Positions 8,756 to 18,001 of a stretch of DNA of 64,000 bases are shown in pieces. The position numbers and the translations under genes were made by a program. The number at the start of each line of letters is the position of its first letter. Positions within the stretch are counted from its first letter, which is position 1. Source of the DNA: an uncultured Jannaschia sp. (lineage in GTDB: Bacteria; Pseudomonadota; Alphaproteobacteria; Rhodobacterales; Rhodobacteraceae); NCBI RefSeq assembly GCF_947503795.1, contig NZ_CANNEZ010000003.1:434436-498435 (forward strand), read 5' to 3'. The notes under the pieces were generated by a model that made no database searches, was not told the origin of the DNA, and saw only the letters and a program-made list of their open reading frames with translations.

Positions 8756-9640
8756 GTGCCCCCTTCGCCCCCGGCCGACACGCTCCGCGCCACTGTGATC
8801 GTGCCGCATTTCAACGATTCCGACCGGCTGGCGCGCTGTCTCTCTGCGCTCGTGCCCCACCTGCCGCCAGGCGTTGAGGTGGTCGTGGTCGACAACGGCT
8901 CGACCGTCGACCCGGGGCCGTGGATCGCGCGCGATTTTCCCGCCGTCCGCGTCCTGTCCGAGCCGGAGCCGGGCGCGGGCCCGGCGCGCAATCGAGGCGT
9001 CGCCGAGAGCGACGCGCCGATCCTCATGTTCCTCGATGCCGATTGCGTGCCGGGGCCGGGCTGGGCCGCGACCGCGCTCAAGGTCGCGCCGCGCGCCGAT
9101 CTGGTGGGCGGGGCAGTGGATATCTTCGACGAGACCGAAGGCCCCCGCACCGGCGCGCAGGCGTTCGAGGCCATCTTCGCCTTCGACATGCGCGGCTATC
9201 TCGAACGGGACGGCTTTCTCGGAAGCGGGAACCTCGTGACCAGCCGCAGGGTCCACACCGCGATCGGCGGGTTCCGGGCCGCGGTATCCGAGGACAAGGA
9301 TTACTCGCACCGGGCGCGGGCGGCGGGCTTCACGCTGGGCTTCGCGCCGGAGATGGCGGTCGGGCATCCGTCGCGCGGCGATGCGGCGGCACTTCGAGCC
9401 AAGTGGCGGCGCCTGACCGACGAGGCCTGGGCGCTGCATCGGGCAAAGGGCCGGTCGCGCGCGGCCTGGGCGGGACGCGCGCTGTTGATGCCCGCATCGA
9501 TCCTCGCCCATGCCCCGAAAGTGGCGCGTGCCGGTGGTCTCGACCGCGCCGAACGGGCCCGCGCCGTCGCGACGCTGGCCCGGATCCGCCTGTCGCGGAT
9601 GGTCTGGATGCTGCGTCAGGCGGCGGGGGCCTCGCCGTAA
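8756..9640 (+). CDS. Glycosyltransferase family 2
   Basis: About 294 residues of a GT-A glycosyltransferase: VIVPHFNDSDRL at the N-terminus, VVVDNGSTVD, then GPARNRGV and the metal-binding FLDADC. A second motif with ED appears at VSEDKDYSHRAR. A basic amphipathic C-terminal segment may sit on the membrane. The start is uncertain: GTG at 8756 has GAGG five bases upstream and lies close to the conserved fold, whereas ATGs at 8714 and 8681 lack a clear ribosome-binding site. The gene is divergent from the flippase, and its 3' end overlaps the convergent tyrosine kinase gene by 25 bases. Its likely role is adding one sugar of the exopolysaccharide repeat. Confidence 0.85.
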   Translation: MPPSPPADTLRATVIVPHFNDSDRLARCLSALVPHLPPGVEVVVVDNGSTVDPGPWIARDFPAVRVLSEPEPGAGPARNRGVAESDAPILMFLDADCVPGPGWAATALKVAPRADLVGGAVDIFDETEGPRTGAQAFEAIFAFDMRGYLERDGFLGSGNLVTSRRVHTAIGGFRAAVSEDKDYSHRARAAGFTLGFAPEMAVGHPSRGDAAALRAKWRRLTDEAWALHRAKGRSRAAWAGRALLMPASILAHAPKVARAGGLDRAERARAVATLARIRLSRMVWMLRQAAGASP

Positions 9641-10449
9641 TCGTAGCCGTAGCCGTAGGCATGGCCCTCGCCGGGATGGTTGCACTTGTTCAGCACCACC
9701 CCGAGGACGTTCGTCCGTGACGCCAGCTCACGCTCGGCCGCGTCGACCTGGCCCAGCGTGCTGTCCTCGGCCGCGGCGATCATCATCGCGGCGTCGGCAT
9801 GCGGCAGGAAGGCGATTGCATCGTCGCTGACCATCACCGGAGGCAGGTCGATGAGGACGAGATCGGGGGCGAACTGCTCGGTCAACTGGTCGAGGAATGC
9901 GGTCATCACCCGGCCCTGCATCAGGGTCGAGGGATCGCGGACGGCCTCGGCCGTGGTGGCGAAGGCGAGGTTTTCGCCGACGCGCACCATCTGATCGGCG
10001 GCGGGCGTCAGGCCCCTGATCGCGGTGGCGACGTTCTGGCCCCGCGACACGCCCAGCATCTTGGCCAGCACGGGACGGCGCAGATCGAGATCGACGACGA
10101 TGGTCCGCAGGTCCGGCTGGCGCGCCAGCGAGAAGGCGAGGTTCATGGTCACCGTGCTCTTGCCGCAGCCGGGGCCGGGCGAGGTGATGGCAATGCGGCG
10201 CCAGTCATTGGCAAGGGCCTGCTGCACCAGCCGGGTACGCAGCACATCGAAGGGTGCCGACTTGGCGGTGTCCTCGACCGTGACGATGCGTCCCCGCGCG
10301 AGATGGTCGGGATCGGGATCGAGCCGCGGCAGCATCTCCCATTCGTCCTGCGGGATGTGGGTGGGGGCGATATCACCCTGCCCGATGGGCTGCATGAGGG
10401 TGGCGCGCGCGGCGCGGGCCTGTCGGATGGCGGCCTGTAGACGGTCCAT
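9616..10449 (-). CDS. CpsD/CapB-type tyrosine autokinase of an exopolysaccharide locus
   Basis: A 277-residue bacterial tyrosine kinase domain protein. Walker A is PGPGCGKST at about residues 91-99, Walker A' is VDLDLRRP near 119-126, and LVLIDLPP near 197-204 is the Walker B. The C-terminus carries a short tyrosine cluster (YGYGYDYG), the expected autophosphorylation tail. Such kinases control the length and export of polysaccharide with a Wzz-type partner, which is the gene immediately upstream here. It matches the PEP-CTERM-locus branch of the family in context. The start at 10449 lies about 27 bases after the Wzz-like stop and is preceded by AGGAGAA. Confidence 0.88.
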   Translation of the reverse strand: MDRLQAAIRQARAARATLMQPIGQGDIAPTHIPQDEWEMLPRLDPDPDHLARGRIVTVEDTAKSAPFDVLRTRLVQQALANDWRRIAITSPGPGCGKSTVTMNLAFSLARQPDLRTIVVDLDLRRPVLAKMLGVSRGQNVATAIRGLTPAADQMVRVGENLAFATTAEAVRDPSTLMQGRVMTAFLDQLTEQFAPDLVLIDLPPVMVSDDAIAFLPHADAAMMIAAAEDSTLGQVDAAERELASRTNVLGVVLNKCNHPGEGHAYGYGYDYGEAPAA

Positions 10450-10475
10450 TTGCGGATTCTCCTGTCTGGCGGGGG

Positions 10476-12026
10476 TCAGAGACCGGCGACGCGCTGCCAC
10501 TGCGTCACGATCTCCTCGGAATAGGGAAACTGGCCGACCATGACCGCGATCATCGTCGCGATCCCGGCGGCGGCGAAGCCGATGGCGACACCGGTGCGCA
10601 GGCGCGGCAACCGGCGGCGGGCCGGGCGCGCAGCGGGCGCGGGCTCGGGATCGCCCAGCATCGGCAGCGTCGCGAGCGGGACGATCCCGAGGCGGCGCTG
10701 CAGGTCGACAGGGCGGCGCAGGAAGCCGAGGCGCAGCTCGAGAATGACGACGATGGCGAGGCCGAGGACGACGCCGATCGCGGCCCCGGCGATCGCCACC
10801 ACCTTGCGGTTGGGGCGCGCCGGGCTGCGCGGGATCGACGCCTGCTCGATGATCGCGATCCGCTGACCCTTCGACAGCGCCTCGATGGCGTCGCCGGTTT
10901 CGGCCACGGCCTTGGCTTCGATCGCCTGGTTGTAGAGCTGGCGAAGGTTGCGGTGGTCTTCCTCGAGCGAGGCGAGCTGGGCGGCCTTCGTCGGCGCGTC
11001 GGTCAGCGTCACGCGGTGGACTTCGAGCTGGTCGAGGAGGGCGGCACGGCGCTCGGCGGCCTCGGCCAGCTTGGCGTCGATGTCATCACGATGGCGGTGA
11101 AAGGCGGTGCGCTCGGTCGAGCTGGCGGTGCCGCTTTCCGCGATCCGGCGCGACAGGCGCGTGATCCGGTCGGCGATCTCGTCGGCGCCCGGATCGTCCG
11201 CGTCGAGATTGGCGAGCGTCTCGCGCAAGGCGACGATCTGGCGCTGCTCGTAGCTGGTGGGGCTGTCGACGGCGCGGCCTTCGCGGCGCTTCACCGTCTC
11301 GTGCAGGCGGACGAGGCGCTCGCGCTCGCGGCGCAGGGCCTCGGTCTCGCGGCTGAGTTCGGCCAGGTCGCCCTCGATCCCGACGATGCGCTGCCGGGCC
11401 AGTTCGCGCGAACCGGGCAGCGCCTCTTCGTGCTCCTGCTGGAACGCCATGAGCTGGGTGCTGCTGGCATTAAGCTCCTGCTGCAGACGCGACACCTCGT
11501 GATCGAAGAACTCCAGCGTCTGGCGCGCGACCGAGGTCCGCATCTCGACATCCTCGGCCATCACGCGGGTCACCAGCTCATTGGTGACGGCCGCGGCCAT
11601 GACGGGGCTCTCATCCTCGAAATGCAGGACGAGCATGGTGGCGCGGTCGCCGGCCTTGCGGGCGGCGCTCTCGCCTTCGATCGTGTAGGTGATGCGGCTG
11701 CGCAGATCGCGCACGATTTCGTCGGCGGCGGGGCGGGCACCGGCATAGATGTCGAGCCGGTTCGCCATGTCGAGAAGCGCGCCCCGCGCCATCAGGCGCT
11801 GCTCGATGATCTCGAGATGCTGGTAGGCGGCGGTCTGAACGGTCGAGGCGGCCAGTTCGTCGGGGATCTTCTCGGCCTCGACCACGAGGCGGGCCCCGGC
11901 TTCGTAGACCGGCGGCAGCGTCACGGCGACCCCGAGACCGGTCCCGGTGCACACGAAGAGCGCCAGGAGGAACCATGGCAGCCGGCGCGCGAACAGCGAC
12001 AGGTAGAAGAGGACGTCAGCTTTCAC
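10476..12026 (-). CDS. Wzz-type polysaccharide chain-length determinant
   Basis: A 516-residue inner-membrane protein. A first membrane helix lies near residues 14-36, followed by a large periplasmic part with long coiled-coil stretches (QQELNASSTQLMAFQQEHEE and further heptads). A second helix lies near residues 410-435 (GAAIGVVLGLAIVVILEL), preceded by the proline-rich PRSPARPNRK that marks Wzz proteins. Unusually, a third hydrophobic segment occurs close to the C-terminus (GVAIGFAAAGIATMIAVMV). The GTG at 12026 begins five bases after the ATPase stop and right before the first helix. It should act with the downstream tyrosine kinase to set chain length. Confidence 0.86.
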   Translation of the reverse strand: MKADVLFYLSLFARRLPWFLLALFVCTGTGLGVAVTLPPVYEAGARLVVEAEKIPDELAASTVQTAAYQHLEIIEQRLMARGALLDMANRLDIYAGARPAADEIVRDLRSRITYTIEGESAARKAGDRATMLVLHFEDESPVMAAAVTNELVTRVMAEDVEMRTSVARQTLEFFDHEVSRLQQELNASSTQLMAFQQEHEEALPGSRELARQRIVGIEGDLAELSRETEALRRERERLVRLHETVKRREGRAVDSPTSYEQRQIVALRETLANLDADDPGADEIADRITRLSRRIAESGTASSTERTAFHRHRDDIDAKLAEAAERRAALLDQLEVHRVTLTDAPTKAAQLASLEEDHRNLRQLYNQAIEAKAVAETGDAIEALSKGQRIAIIEQASIPRSPARPNRKVVAIAGAAIGVVLGLAIVVILELRLGFLRRPVDLQRRLGIVPLATLPMLGDPEPAPAARPARRRLPRLRTGVAIGFAAAGIATMIAVMVGQFPYSEEIVTQWQRVAGL

Positions 12027-12030
12027 GGCC

Positions 12031-12927
12031 TTATTCCCCGCTGGCCAGGCGCAGGCGCGCCGGACGGTTCGAGGCCGGGGCGGGGTCATAGGCCGGGCGC
12101 GGCGCGAGGAACATGCCGTGGTCGAGCACCGCGCGGACGTCCTGCGCGGTGATACGGTCGCCGTCACCCGAGAGTGCGAAGACCAGCGCCATTTCGCAAA
12201 GCTGGTTCACCGCGCGCGCCAGACCGGCGGAGGCGGCATGGACGATCGCGACGGCGTCTTCGTCGAAGAGATCCTCGGGGCCGCCGGCGGCCGACAGACG
12301 CGCCGCGATGTAGCCCGCGGTCTCGTCGCGCAGGATGGGATCGAGCGCGGCCCAGACGCCGACCCGGTTCACGAGGCCCGACAGCTCGGGCATCCGCAGC
12401 ATGTCGCGAAGGCGCGGATGACCCGACAGGATCACCTGGATGAGCTGATCCTCGGCCGAATTGATGTTGGTCAGGAGCCGCAGCTCGTCGAGCGCCTCGG
12501 TGGAGAGGGTCTGCGCCTCGTCGACGACCAGAACGACGCGGCGACCGGCGGCGTAGTCGGCGATCAGCAGGTCCTGAAGGCGGGAATGGAGTTCCGGTTC
12601 GGTCATCTCGGCCGTGATCGGCTCGCCCAGGGACTGGAGGATCCACGGCAGGATCGAGCCCGCGCCGGACCGGATGCCGCCGACGACCGCGAAGCGCAGC
12701 GTCTCGTCGGCATCGGTCATCAGGCGCATCAGGAGAGAGGTCTTGCCCGTCCCGGCCTCGCCGGTCAGCGCCATGAAGGGCGCGCCGGTCATCAGGCCGT
12801 ATTCGAGGGCGGCATGGGCACGGATCAGGGACGGCCCCTCGTGGGACAGCTCGGCATCCGGGAGGACGCAGAACGGGCGACCGGTCAGGCCGAAGCGTTC
12901 GTTATAGAGGGCTTGGACGCTGTTCAT
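12031..12927 (-). CDS. ExeA-like AAA ATPase of an exosortase/EPS locus
   Basis: A 298-residue AAA+ ATPase. Walker A is TGEAGTGKTS at about residues 55-64, Walker B is VVLVVDEAQ near 131-139, and sensor-type residues occur in LLTNIN. The N-terminus (YNERFGLTGRPF) is typical of ExeA/GspA-like proteins and of the ATPase found in PEP-CTERM exopolysaccharide loci. It probably works at the inner membrane in polymer assembly or export, although its precise step is unknown. It is the first gene of the minus-strand operon ATPase-Wzz-kinase. The start at 12927 has AGGA eight bases upstream; longer frames lack homology-like sequence. Confidence 0.85.
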   Translation of the reverse strand: MNSVQALYNERFGLTGRPFCVLPDAELSHEGPSLIRAHAALEYGLMTGAPFMALTGEAGTGKTSLLMRLMTDADETLRFAVVGGIRSGAGSILPWILQSLGEPITAEMTEPELHSRLQDLLIADYAAGRRVVLVVDEAQTLSTEALDELRLLTNINSAEDQLIQVILSGHPRLRDMLRMPELSGLVNRVGVWAALDPILRDETAGYIAARLSAAGGPEDLFDEDAVAIVHAASAGLARAVNQLCEMALVFALSGDGDRITAQDVRAVLDHGMFLAPRPAYDPAPASNRPARLRLASGE

Positions 12928-13001
12928 CGTCGTATCCTGTGTTCTGCCGCCGGGTGCCATTTTTGCGAACGGCGACTCGTAGTGGTCGCGCAACCGGTCC
13001 C

Positions 13002-13016
13002 TTAAGATTGAATTAA
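13002..13016. promoter_or_regulatory. Perfect CtrA-type box TTAA-N7-TTAA
   Basis: TTAA at 13002-13005, seven bases, TTAA at 13013-13016. This is the full consensus for the alphaproteobacterial response regulator CtrA. It lies 75 bases upstream of the ATPase start and 210 bases upstream of the sugar-transferase start, in the divergent control region of the exopolysaccharide locus. Three GANTC (CcrM-type methylation) sites follow at 13047-13051, 13119-13123 and 13141-13145. Binding is inferred from the motif only. Confidence 0.5.
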
Positions 13017-13225
13017 AATCGGACGCGATTAAGGCGCGGGCGGGTGGATTCAACGACGTCTCGGGGCGTCTTTCGGGCAGTGCCGCATTGTGTCGCGAAA
13101 TGGGTCCGGCGCTGCCACGATTCATGATGAACGGGCCACCGAATCCGCCAGATCGCCAAGCATACAAGCCTGCAACGGACGCGCATGTCCGAGACCGAAC
13201 GATCAAGTCAGGCAGGCCCTTTACC

Positions 13226-13915
13226 ATGACCATGCACACCGATCCGCACAGCATCCGCACCGCCCTGACCGGTGCGCCCATGCCGCTGCCCGAGCCGGGT
13301 GCGCGCGCGCTCAGCTATCGCGACCACCTCAAGCGCGTGCTCGACGTCGCTCTGGTCGTGCTGGCCCTGCCGGTTGCGCTACCGCTGATCGGGCTCTTCG
13401 CCCTTCTGGTCGCGCGCGACGGCGGCCAGGCGTTCTACGTACAGGAGCGGCTGGGCCTCGACGGGCGGCGGTTCCGGATGTGGAAGCTCCGCAGCATGGT
13501 GCGCGATGCCGACGCGGCGCTCGACGCCCATCTCGCCGCGAACCCGGACGCCCGGGCCGAATGGACCCGCGACCAGAAGCTGCGCCACGACCCCCGCATC
13601 ACGCGGGTCGGCGCGCTGATCCGCAAGACTTCGATCGACGAGCTGCCGCAGCTCTGGAACGTGCTGACCGGCGACATGAGCCTCGTGGGTCCGCGCCCGA
13701 TGATGCCGTGCCAGCGCGCGATGTATCCCGGCCAGGCCTATTTCCGCCTGCGCCCCGGTCTGACGGGTGCCTGGCAGGTGTCGGGTCGTGGCGAGACGAG
13801 CTTCGCCGCCCGCGCCGAATTCGACCGCGCCTATGAAGGGGCGGTGTCGCTGGCGGCCGATCTGTCGATCCTCGCGGCCACGGTCGGTGTTGTCCTGCGC
13901 GCCACAGGTCGTTGA
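13226..13915 (+). CDS. Initiating sugar transferase (polyprenyl-phosphate glycosyl-1-phosphate transferase)
   Basis: A 229-residue short-form bacterial sugar transferase. It has one hydrophobic membrane hairpin near residues 35-60 (VLDVALVVLALPVALPLIG), then the family motifs FRMWKLRSM, KTSIDELPQLWNVLTGDMSLVGPRP, and GLTGAWQVSGR. It transfers a sugar phosphate from a nucleotide sugar to undecaprenyl phosphate, starting repeat-unit synthesis on the cytoplasmic face. The longer PCPT domain seen in WbaP/EpsB types is absent. Start: ATG at 13226, with another ATG two codons on. The upstream in-frame extension lies in the regulatory region and has no protein-like character. It leads the plus-strand operon with the TPR lipoprotein and exosortase. 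Confidence 0.9.
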   Translation: MTMHTDPHSIRTALTGAPMPLPEPGARALSYRDHLKRVLDVALVVLALPVALPLIGLFALLVARDGGQAFYVQERLGLDGRRFRMWKLRSMVRDADAALDAHLAANPDARAEWTRDQKLRHDPRITRVGALIRKTSIDELPQLWNVLTGDMSLVGPRPMMPCQRAMYPGQAYFRLRPGLTGAWQVSGRGETSFAARAEFDRAYEGAVSLAADLSILAATVGVVLRATGR

Positions 13916-14009
13916 CCATAGGGCGCGCGCGGCCCCGCGACGCTTGGTCAAACCGCCCCGGCAGGGCAGGCTCTCCGCAAAAGAAGAACGAGCAGCAGTG
14001 GTGACAGGC

Positions 14010-16442
14010 ATGACCATCGGTCCGGGATTCCGGCTGACGGCGACGGCAATCGTCGTGGCGTTGGCTTTGACAGGATGCAAATCCGACGACGCGCGCGTCT
14101 CGGAACTTCGGGCATCGGGCGATGCCTATGTCGCCGAGCGCGACTTCGCGCGGGCCCTGATCCAGTATCGAAACGTCCTCAAGATCGACGGTGACGATGT
14201 CGAGACGCGCGCCGCGTTGGGGCACATGTTCCTGTCGCAGGGCTACCTGCGCGAAGCCTCGCGCGAGTTCACATTGCTGGCCGAACGCCAGCCCGATGTC
14301 GCGGAATGGCGCCTTGCCAACGGTCGTATCGCGATGCTTCAGGCGGATTGGACGGCCCTCGGGCGTCACGCCGAGGCCGCTGCCGATATGGAGCCCGATG
14401 GCCACGCCGCGCGCATCCTCGACATGGCCGTCCGCTTCCGCGCCGCGATCCGCGACGACGATGCCGCCGCGCGCGCCGCGCTTGAGGCCGAGGCGCTGCC
14501 CTTTCGCGAGGCGTATCCCGACGAGCCCATCCTGACACGGATCGTTCTCGAATCCGCGATTCAGGCCGAGCGGACTGACGACGCGCTCGCGCTCCTGGAC
14601 GACACGCTGGCGCGCGATCCCTATCGCCCCGACCTGCAACTGACACGCATCCGCCTTCTGGCCGAGGGGCCGGACCCCGATCCGGTCGAGGACCGTCTGC
14701 ACGACCTCGTGGCGCTCTATCCCGACGATACTGAATTCGCGGGCCTTCTGGTCGCCCGCTACATGTCCCGTGGCCGTATGGCCGACGCCGAGGACGTGCT
14801 TCGCGCCTTGGCCGATGGTCGCCCGCTCGACGATCTGGCGACGCGCACGATGCTCGTACGCTTCCTTCTGCGCAATCGCGGCTCCGATGCGGCCCTGGCG
14901 GAACTCGCCCGTCAGCGCGAGGCGGCGGGCGACGGGCCGGGCGCGCTCGTCTATGCCGCGATGGATCGCGCGATCCGCTTCGACGCAGGCGACCGGGACG
15001 GTGCGCTGGCCGGTCTGGACGAGCTCGTGGCCGCCGCGGGCGAGGGCACGGAAGCCCGGATGATCCGCGTCCTGCGCGCCCGGATGCTCGACCGGCTGGG
15101 TGAGCACGGGCCGGCGCGGGCCGAGATCGAAACGGTGCTCGAAGCCGATCCCGGCGATGTCGGCGCGCTGAAGATGCGGGCCGGCTGGGCCATCGACGGC
15201 GACCGTCCGAAGGACGCCGTCGTCGACCTGCGGACGGCCCTGTCGATCGCCCCGCGCGACACCGAGCTTCTGGGCCTGATGGCTGCGGCCCACCGTCTCG
15301 ACGGCAATCCGGGTCTGGCCATGGAGCAGCTCGCGACGGCGGCCGAGGTTTCGGGTCATGCCGTGGGCGAGGCCGGACGCTACGCCCGCGCGCTGATCGG
15401 CCAGGGCCGCGACCGGCTGGCGCTCCGCGTGTTGCAGGCCGCCCATGAGGGCGCGCCGGGCCATGTGCCGACGGCGATGCAATTGGCCGATGTGCTACTG
15501 GATCTCGGCGACGTCACGCAGGCCACCGCCGTGGCCGCACGTCTTCGGGCCGCGAAGACCGAGGGCGCGGCCGAGGCGGCGACCGCGCTCAGCGGCGCCA
15601 TCGCGATGCGTGATCCCGCGGCATCGATCGACATCACGGCGCTCTATGTGCCGGGACAGGTGCGGCAGCCCGCCCTGACCGGCGCCGTGGGCGCGCTGGC
15701 CGATCAGGGGCGCCCGGACGCGGCGCTGGAGGGGCTCGACGATCTCATCACGACCCATCCCGACGCCATGATCCTTCGCCTCATCCGGGCCGACATGCTC
15801 GCCCTTGCCGACCGGACCGAGGACGCGCGGACGGGCTACGAGGCGCTGACCGGCGTGGCCGATCTGGGCGAGACGGCGACGATTCGCCTCTTCGGTCTTC
15901 ATGCCGCGGCCCAGCGGGTCGAGGATGCGAATACCGCGCTCGCCGCAGGGCTGCGCGCCTTCCCTGAATCCGTGCCGCTGCGCCTTCTCGACGCCGACCG
16001 CCTGACCGCGCTTGGCGACAGCGAGGCAGCCATCGTCGTGCTCGAAGCGCTGCATTCCGAACAGCCGGGCCACCCGACCGTCGCCAACAATCTCGCCGCC
16101 CTCCTGTCGACGACGCGGGACGATCCCGCCTCGCTGGCAAGGGCCGCCCGGCTTGCGGCCCCGCTCCGGGGCGATCCCCGGCCGCAGGTGGCCGACACGA
16201 TCGGCTGGATTGCCTTCCGGCGCGGCGATGTCGAGGGCGCGCTGCCCCTGATGCGCCGGGCGGCGCGGGAGCTCCCCGACGATCCGGTGATACGCCTGCG
16301 CCTTGGACGGGTTCAGGCCGCCCATGGCGACGTGGGTCACGCACGCGAGACCTTCGCCGCCGTCGAGACCCTGACCGGCCCCGATCACCCGCTGGCCGCC
16401 GAGGCCCGCGACGCGCGCGACGCTCTTCCGACGGGCGGCTAA
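14010..16442 (+). CDS. TPR-repeat lipoprotein of the exosortase/PEP-CTERM system (PrsT-like)
   Basis: An 810-residue lipoprotein: a signal peptide with lipobox LTGC, the lipidated cysteine at residue 23, then almost wholly helical TPR-type repeats (for example YLREASREFTLLAERQPD, ALALLDDTLARDP, ALPLMRRAARELPDDP). Large TPR lipoproteins of this size accompany exosortases in exopolysaccharide loci. It probably sits on the periplasmic face of the outer membrane and helps assemble or export polymer or sorted protein, but the molecular job is unknown. GTG codons at 13998 and 14001 are alternative starts. The stop lies five bases before the exosortase start. Confidence 0.85.
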   Translation: MTIGPGFRLTATAIVVALALTGCKSDDARVSELRASGDAYVAERDFARALIQYRNVLKIDGDDVETRAALGHMFLSQGYLREASREFTLLAERQPDVAEWRLANGRIAMLQADWTALGRHAEAAADMEPDGHAARILDMAVRFRAAIRDDDAAARAALEAEALPFREAYPDEPILTRIVLESAIQAERTDDALALLDDTLARDPYRPDLQLTRIRLLAEGPDPDPVEDRLHDLVALYPDDTEFAGLLVARYMSRGRMADAEDVLRALADGRPLDDLATRTMLVRFLLRNRGSDAALAELARQREAAGDGPGALVYAAMDRAIRFDAGDRDGALAGLDELVAAAGEGTEARMIRVLRARMLDRLGEHGPARAEIETVLEADPGDVGALKMRAGWAIDGDRPKDAVVDLRTALSIAPRDTELLGLMAAAHRLDGNPGLAMEQLATAAEVSGHAVGEAGRYARALIGQGRDRLALRVLQAAHEGAPGHVPTAMQLADVLLDLGDVTQATAVAARLRAAKTEGAAEAATALSGAIAMRDPAASIDITALYVPGQVRQPALTGAVGALADQGRPDAALEGLDDLITTHPDAMILRLIRADMLALADRTEDARTGYEALTGVADLGETATIRLFGLHAAAQRVEDANTALAAGLRAFPESVPLRLLDADRLTALGDSEAAIVVLEALHSEQPGHPTVANNLAALLSTTRDDPASLARAARLAAPLRGDPRPQVADTIGWIAFRRGDVEGALPLMRRAARELPDDPVIRLRLGRVQAAHGDVGHARETFAAVETLTGPDHPLAAEARDARDALPTGG

Positions 16443-16447
16443 GATAG

Positions 16448-17998
16448 GTGGCCTATCTCGGCATCGGCAATCCGCAGGGCACGTCGCGACTGGCTCCGCT
16501 GGTGCTTTTGGCGGCGGTCGCAGTGGCGATCCCGCTCTTTCTCGACGGGCTTGCCTCGCTGCTGGCGGCGTGGTCGACCCCGGAATACAGCCACGGCCCG
16601 CTGATCCCGCTGATCTCGCTCTTTCTCTTCCTGCGCGAGATGCGCGACCGCCCCACCACTCTCGATCCCGCCCCGGATCGTCGCCCCGGGCTGGCGCTCG
16701 GGGGGCTTGCGCTGATCGTCACGCTGGTCGGGAACCGGACGGGCATCCCCGACCTCGCGACCTATGGCCTGATCCTGTGGATCATGGCGCTGGTGCTGGT
16801 GGCGATGGGCTGGCGGCGCGGACGGCGACACTGGGCGTCGGTCTTCCACCTGATCTTCATGCTGCCCCTGCCGCAGGTCGTGTTCTGGCAGGTCTCGACC
16901 CTGCTCCAGACGATTTCGGCCGAGATCGGCGTGGCCCTCGTCGCCGCGGCGGGCGTGCCGGTGCTGCTCGAAGGGCACGTCATCGATCTGGGCGTCTACA
17001 AGCTGCAGGTCGCGGAAGCCTGCTCCGGCCTGCGCTATCTCTTCCCGATCCTCAGCTTCAGCTACCTCACCGCGATCCTTTATCGCGGCCCGTTTGCGCA
17101 TAAGGTCGTGCTTTTCGCGCTGGCCGCACCGCTCGCCGTCATTCTCAACGCGGTCCGCATCGGTGTGATCGGCGTGCTGGTGGACCGCTACGGCATCGGC
17201 CACGCCGAGGGGTTTCTCCACGTCTTTGAGGGCTGGGTGATCTTCGGGGTCTGCATCGCGCTCCTGATGGGGCTGGCGCGGTTGATGTGGGCGCGTGCCG
17301 GGGTCGAGGGACCGATGCTCGACCTCGACACCGACGGGCTCGTCGCGCAGGCGCGCCGCGTCGGGCGCTTGGACGGCGCTCCCGCCCTGGCCGCACTCGC
17401 GCTCCTGACCGCGGGGGCGGTGGCGCTCGACCGACCCGCCCCCGCGCCCGAGAGCATCGCCCGCGCGCCGCTCGCGACCTTCCCGCTGGCCATCGACGGG
17501 TGGGAGGGACGGCGCTCCTTCATCGACGCCGAGACGCTGCGCGTCCTCGCGGCCTCGGACCACCTCGCCGCCGAGTACGCGGCACCGGACGAAGCGGCCC
17601 CCGTTTCGGTCTTCGTGGCATGGTACGCGCGCCAGACGAACGGCGCGGGGCTGCACTCGCCCGAGGTCTGCCTGCCCGCCGGCGGCTGGGAGATCTCGGA
17701 TCTCTCGGTCAAGACGATGCCGCAAGGCTTCGAGGCGAACCGCGCGCTGATCCGCAAGGGGCTCGACGAACAGCTCGTTCTCTATTGGTTCGAACAGCGC
17801 GGGCGGCGCATGACCTCGGATTGGGACGCGAAGTTCTGGGCGCTGCGCGACGGGCTCGTGACCGGGCGGAGCGACGGCGCGCTCGTGCGGTTTGTCACCG
17901 CGATCCTGCCGGGCGAGGAGGTCGCGGTCGCCGAGGCGCGGCTCATGGCGATGGTCGACGCGGCGCTGCCGCCGATCGCGGCGCATCTGCCGGACTGA
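16448..17998 (+). CDS. Exosortase fused to an EpsI domain
   Basis: A 516-residue fusion. Residues about 1-290 form a multi-spanning membrane transpeptidase with the exosortase triad: Cys192 in EACSGLRYL, Arg237 in LNAVRIG, and His258 in GFLHVFEGW. From about residue 330 the protein becomes an extracytoplasmic EpsI (DUF3485) domain with HSPEVCLPAGGWEI. Exosortases cut C-terminal sorting tags of the PEP-CTERM class and are tied to exopolysaccharide loci. This EpsI-fused form in Rhodobacterales resembles the XrtD/VPLPA-CTERM type, though I cannot confirm the subclass. No gene in the window ends in such a tag, so the substrates must lie elsewhere. The start is GTG at 16448. Confidence 0.9.
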   Translation: MAYLGIGNPQGTSRLAPLVLLAAVAVAIPLFLDGLASLLAAWSTPEYSHGPLIPLISLFLFLREMRDRPTTLDPAPDRRPGLALGGLALIVTLVGNRTGIPDLATYGLILWIMALVLVAMGWRRGRRHWASVFHLIFMLPLPQVVFWQVSTLLQTISAEIGVALVAAAGVPVLLEGHVIDLGVYKLQVAEACSGLRYLFPILSFSYLTAILYRGPFAHKVVLFALAAPLAVILNAVRIGVIGVLVDRYGIGHAEGFLHVFEGWVIFGVCIALLMGLARLMWARAGVEGPMLDLDTDGLVAQARRVGRLDGAPALAALALLTAGAVALDRPAPAPESIARAPLATFPLAIDGWEGRRSFIDAETLRVLAASDHLAAEYAAPDEAAPVSVFVAWYARQTNGAGLHSPEVCLPAGGWEISDLSVKTMPQGFEANRALIRKGLDEQLVLYWFEQRGRRMTSDWDAKFWALRDGLVTGRSDGALVRFVTAILPGEEVAVAEARLMAMVDAALPPIAAHLPD

Positions 17999-18001
17999 CG
18001 C

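Noticed and set aside
13176..13191. Inverted repeat CGGAC-N6-GTCCG upstream of the sugar transferase
   Set aside because: A five-base arm in GC-rich DNA is expected by chance; noted but not called.
13599..15482. Long minus-strand open frame (627 codons) opposite the TPR lipoprotein
   Set aside because: GC-driven shadow: Arg/Gly/His-rich, no domain pattern, and fully overlapped by a lipoprotein with a clear lipobox and TPR repeats.
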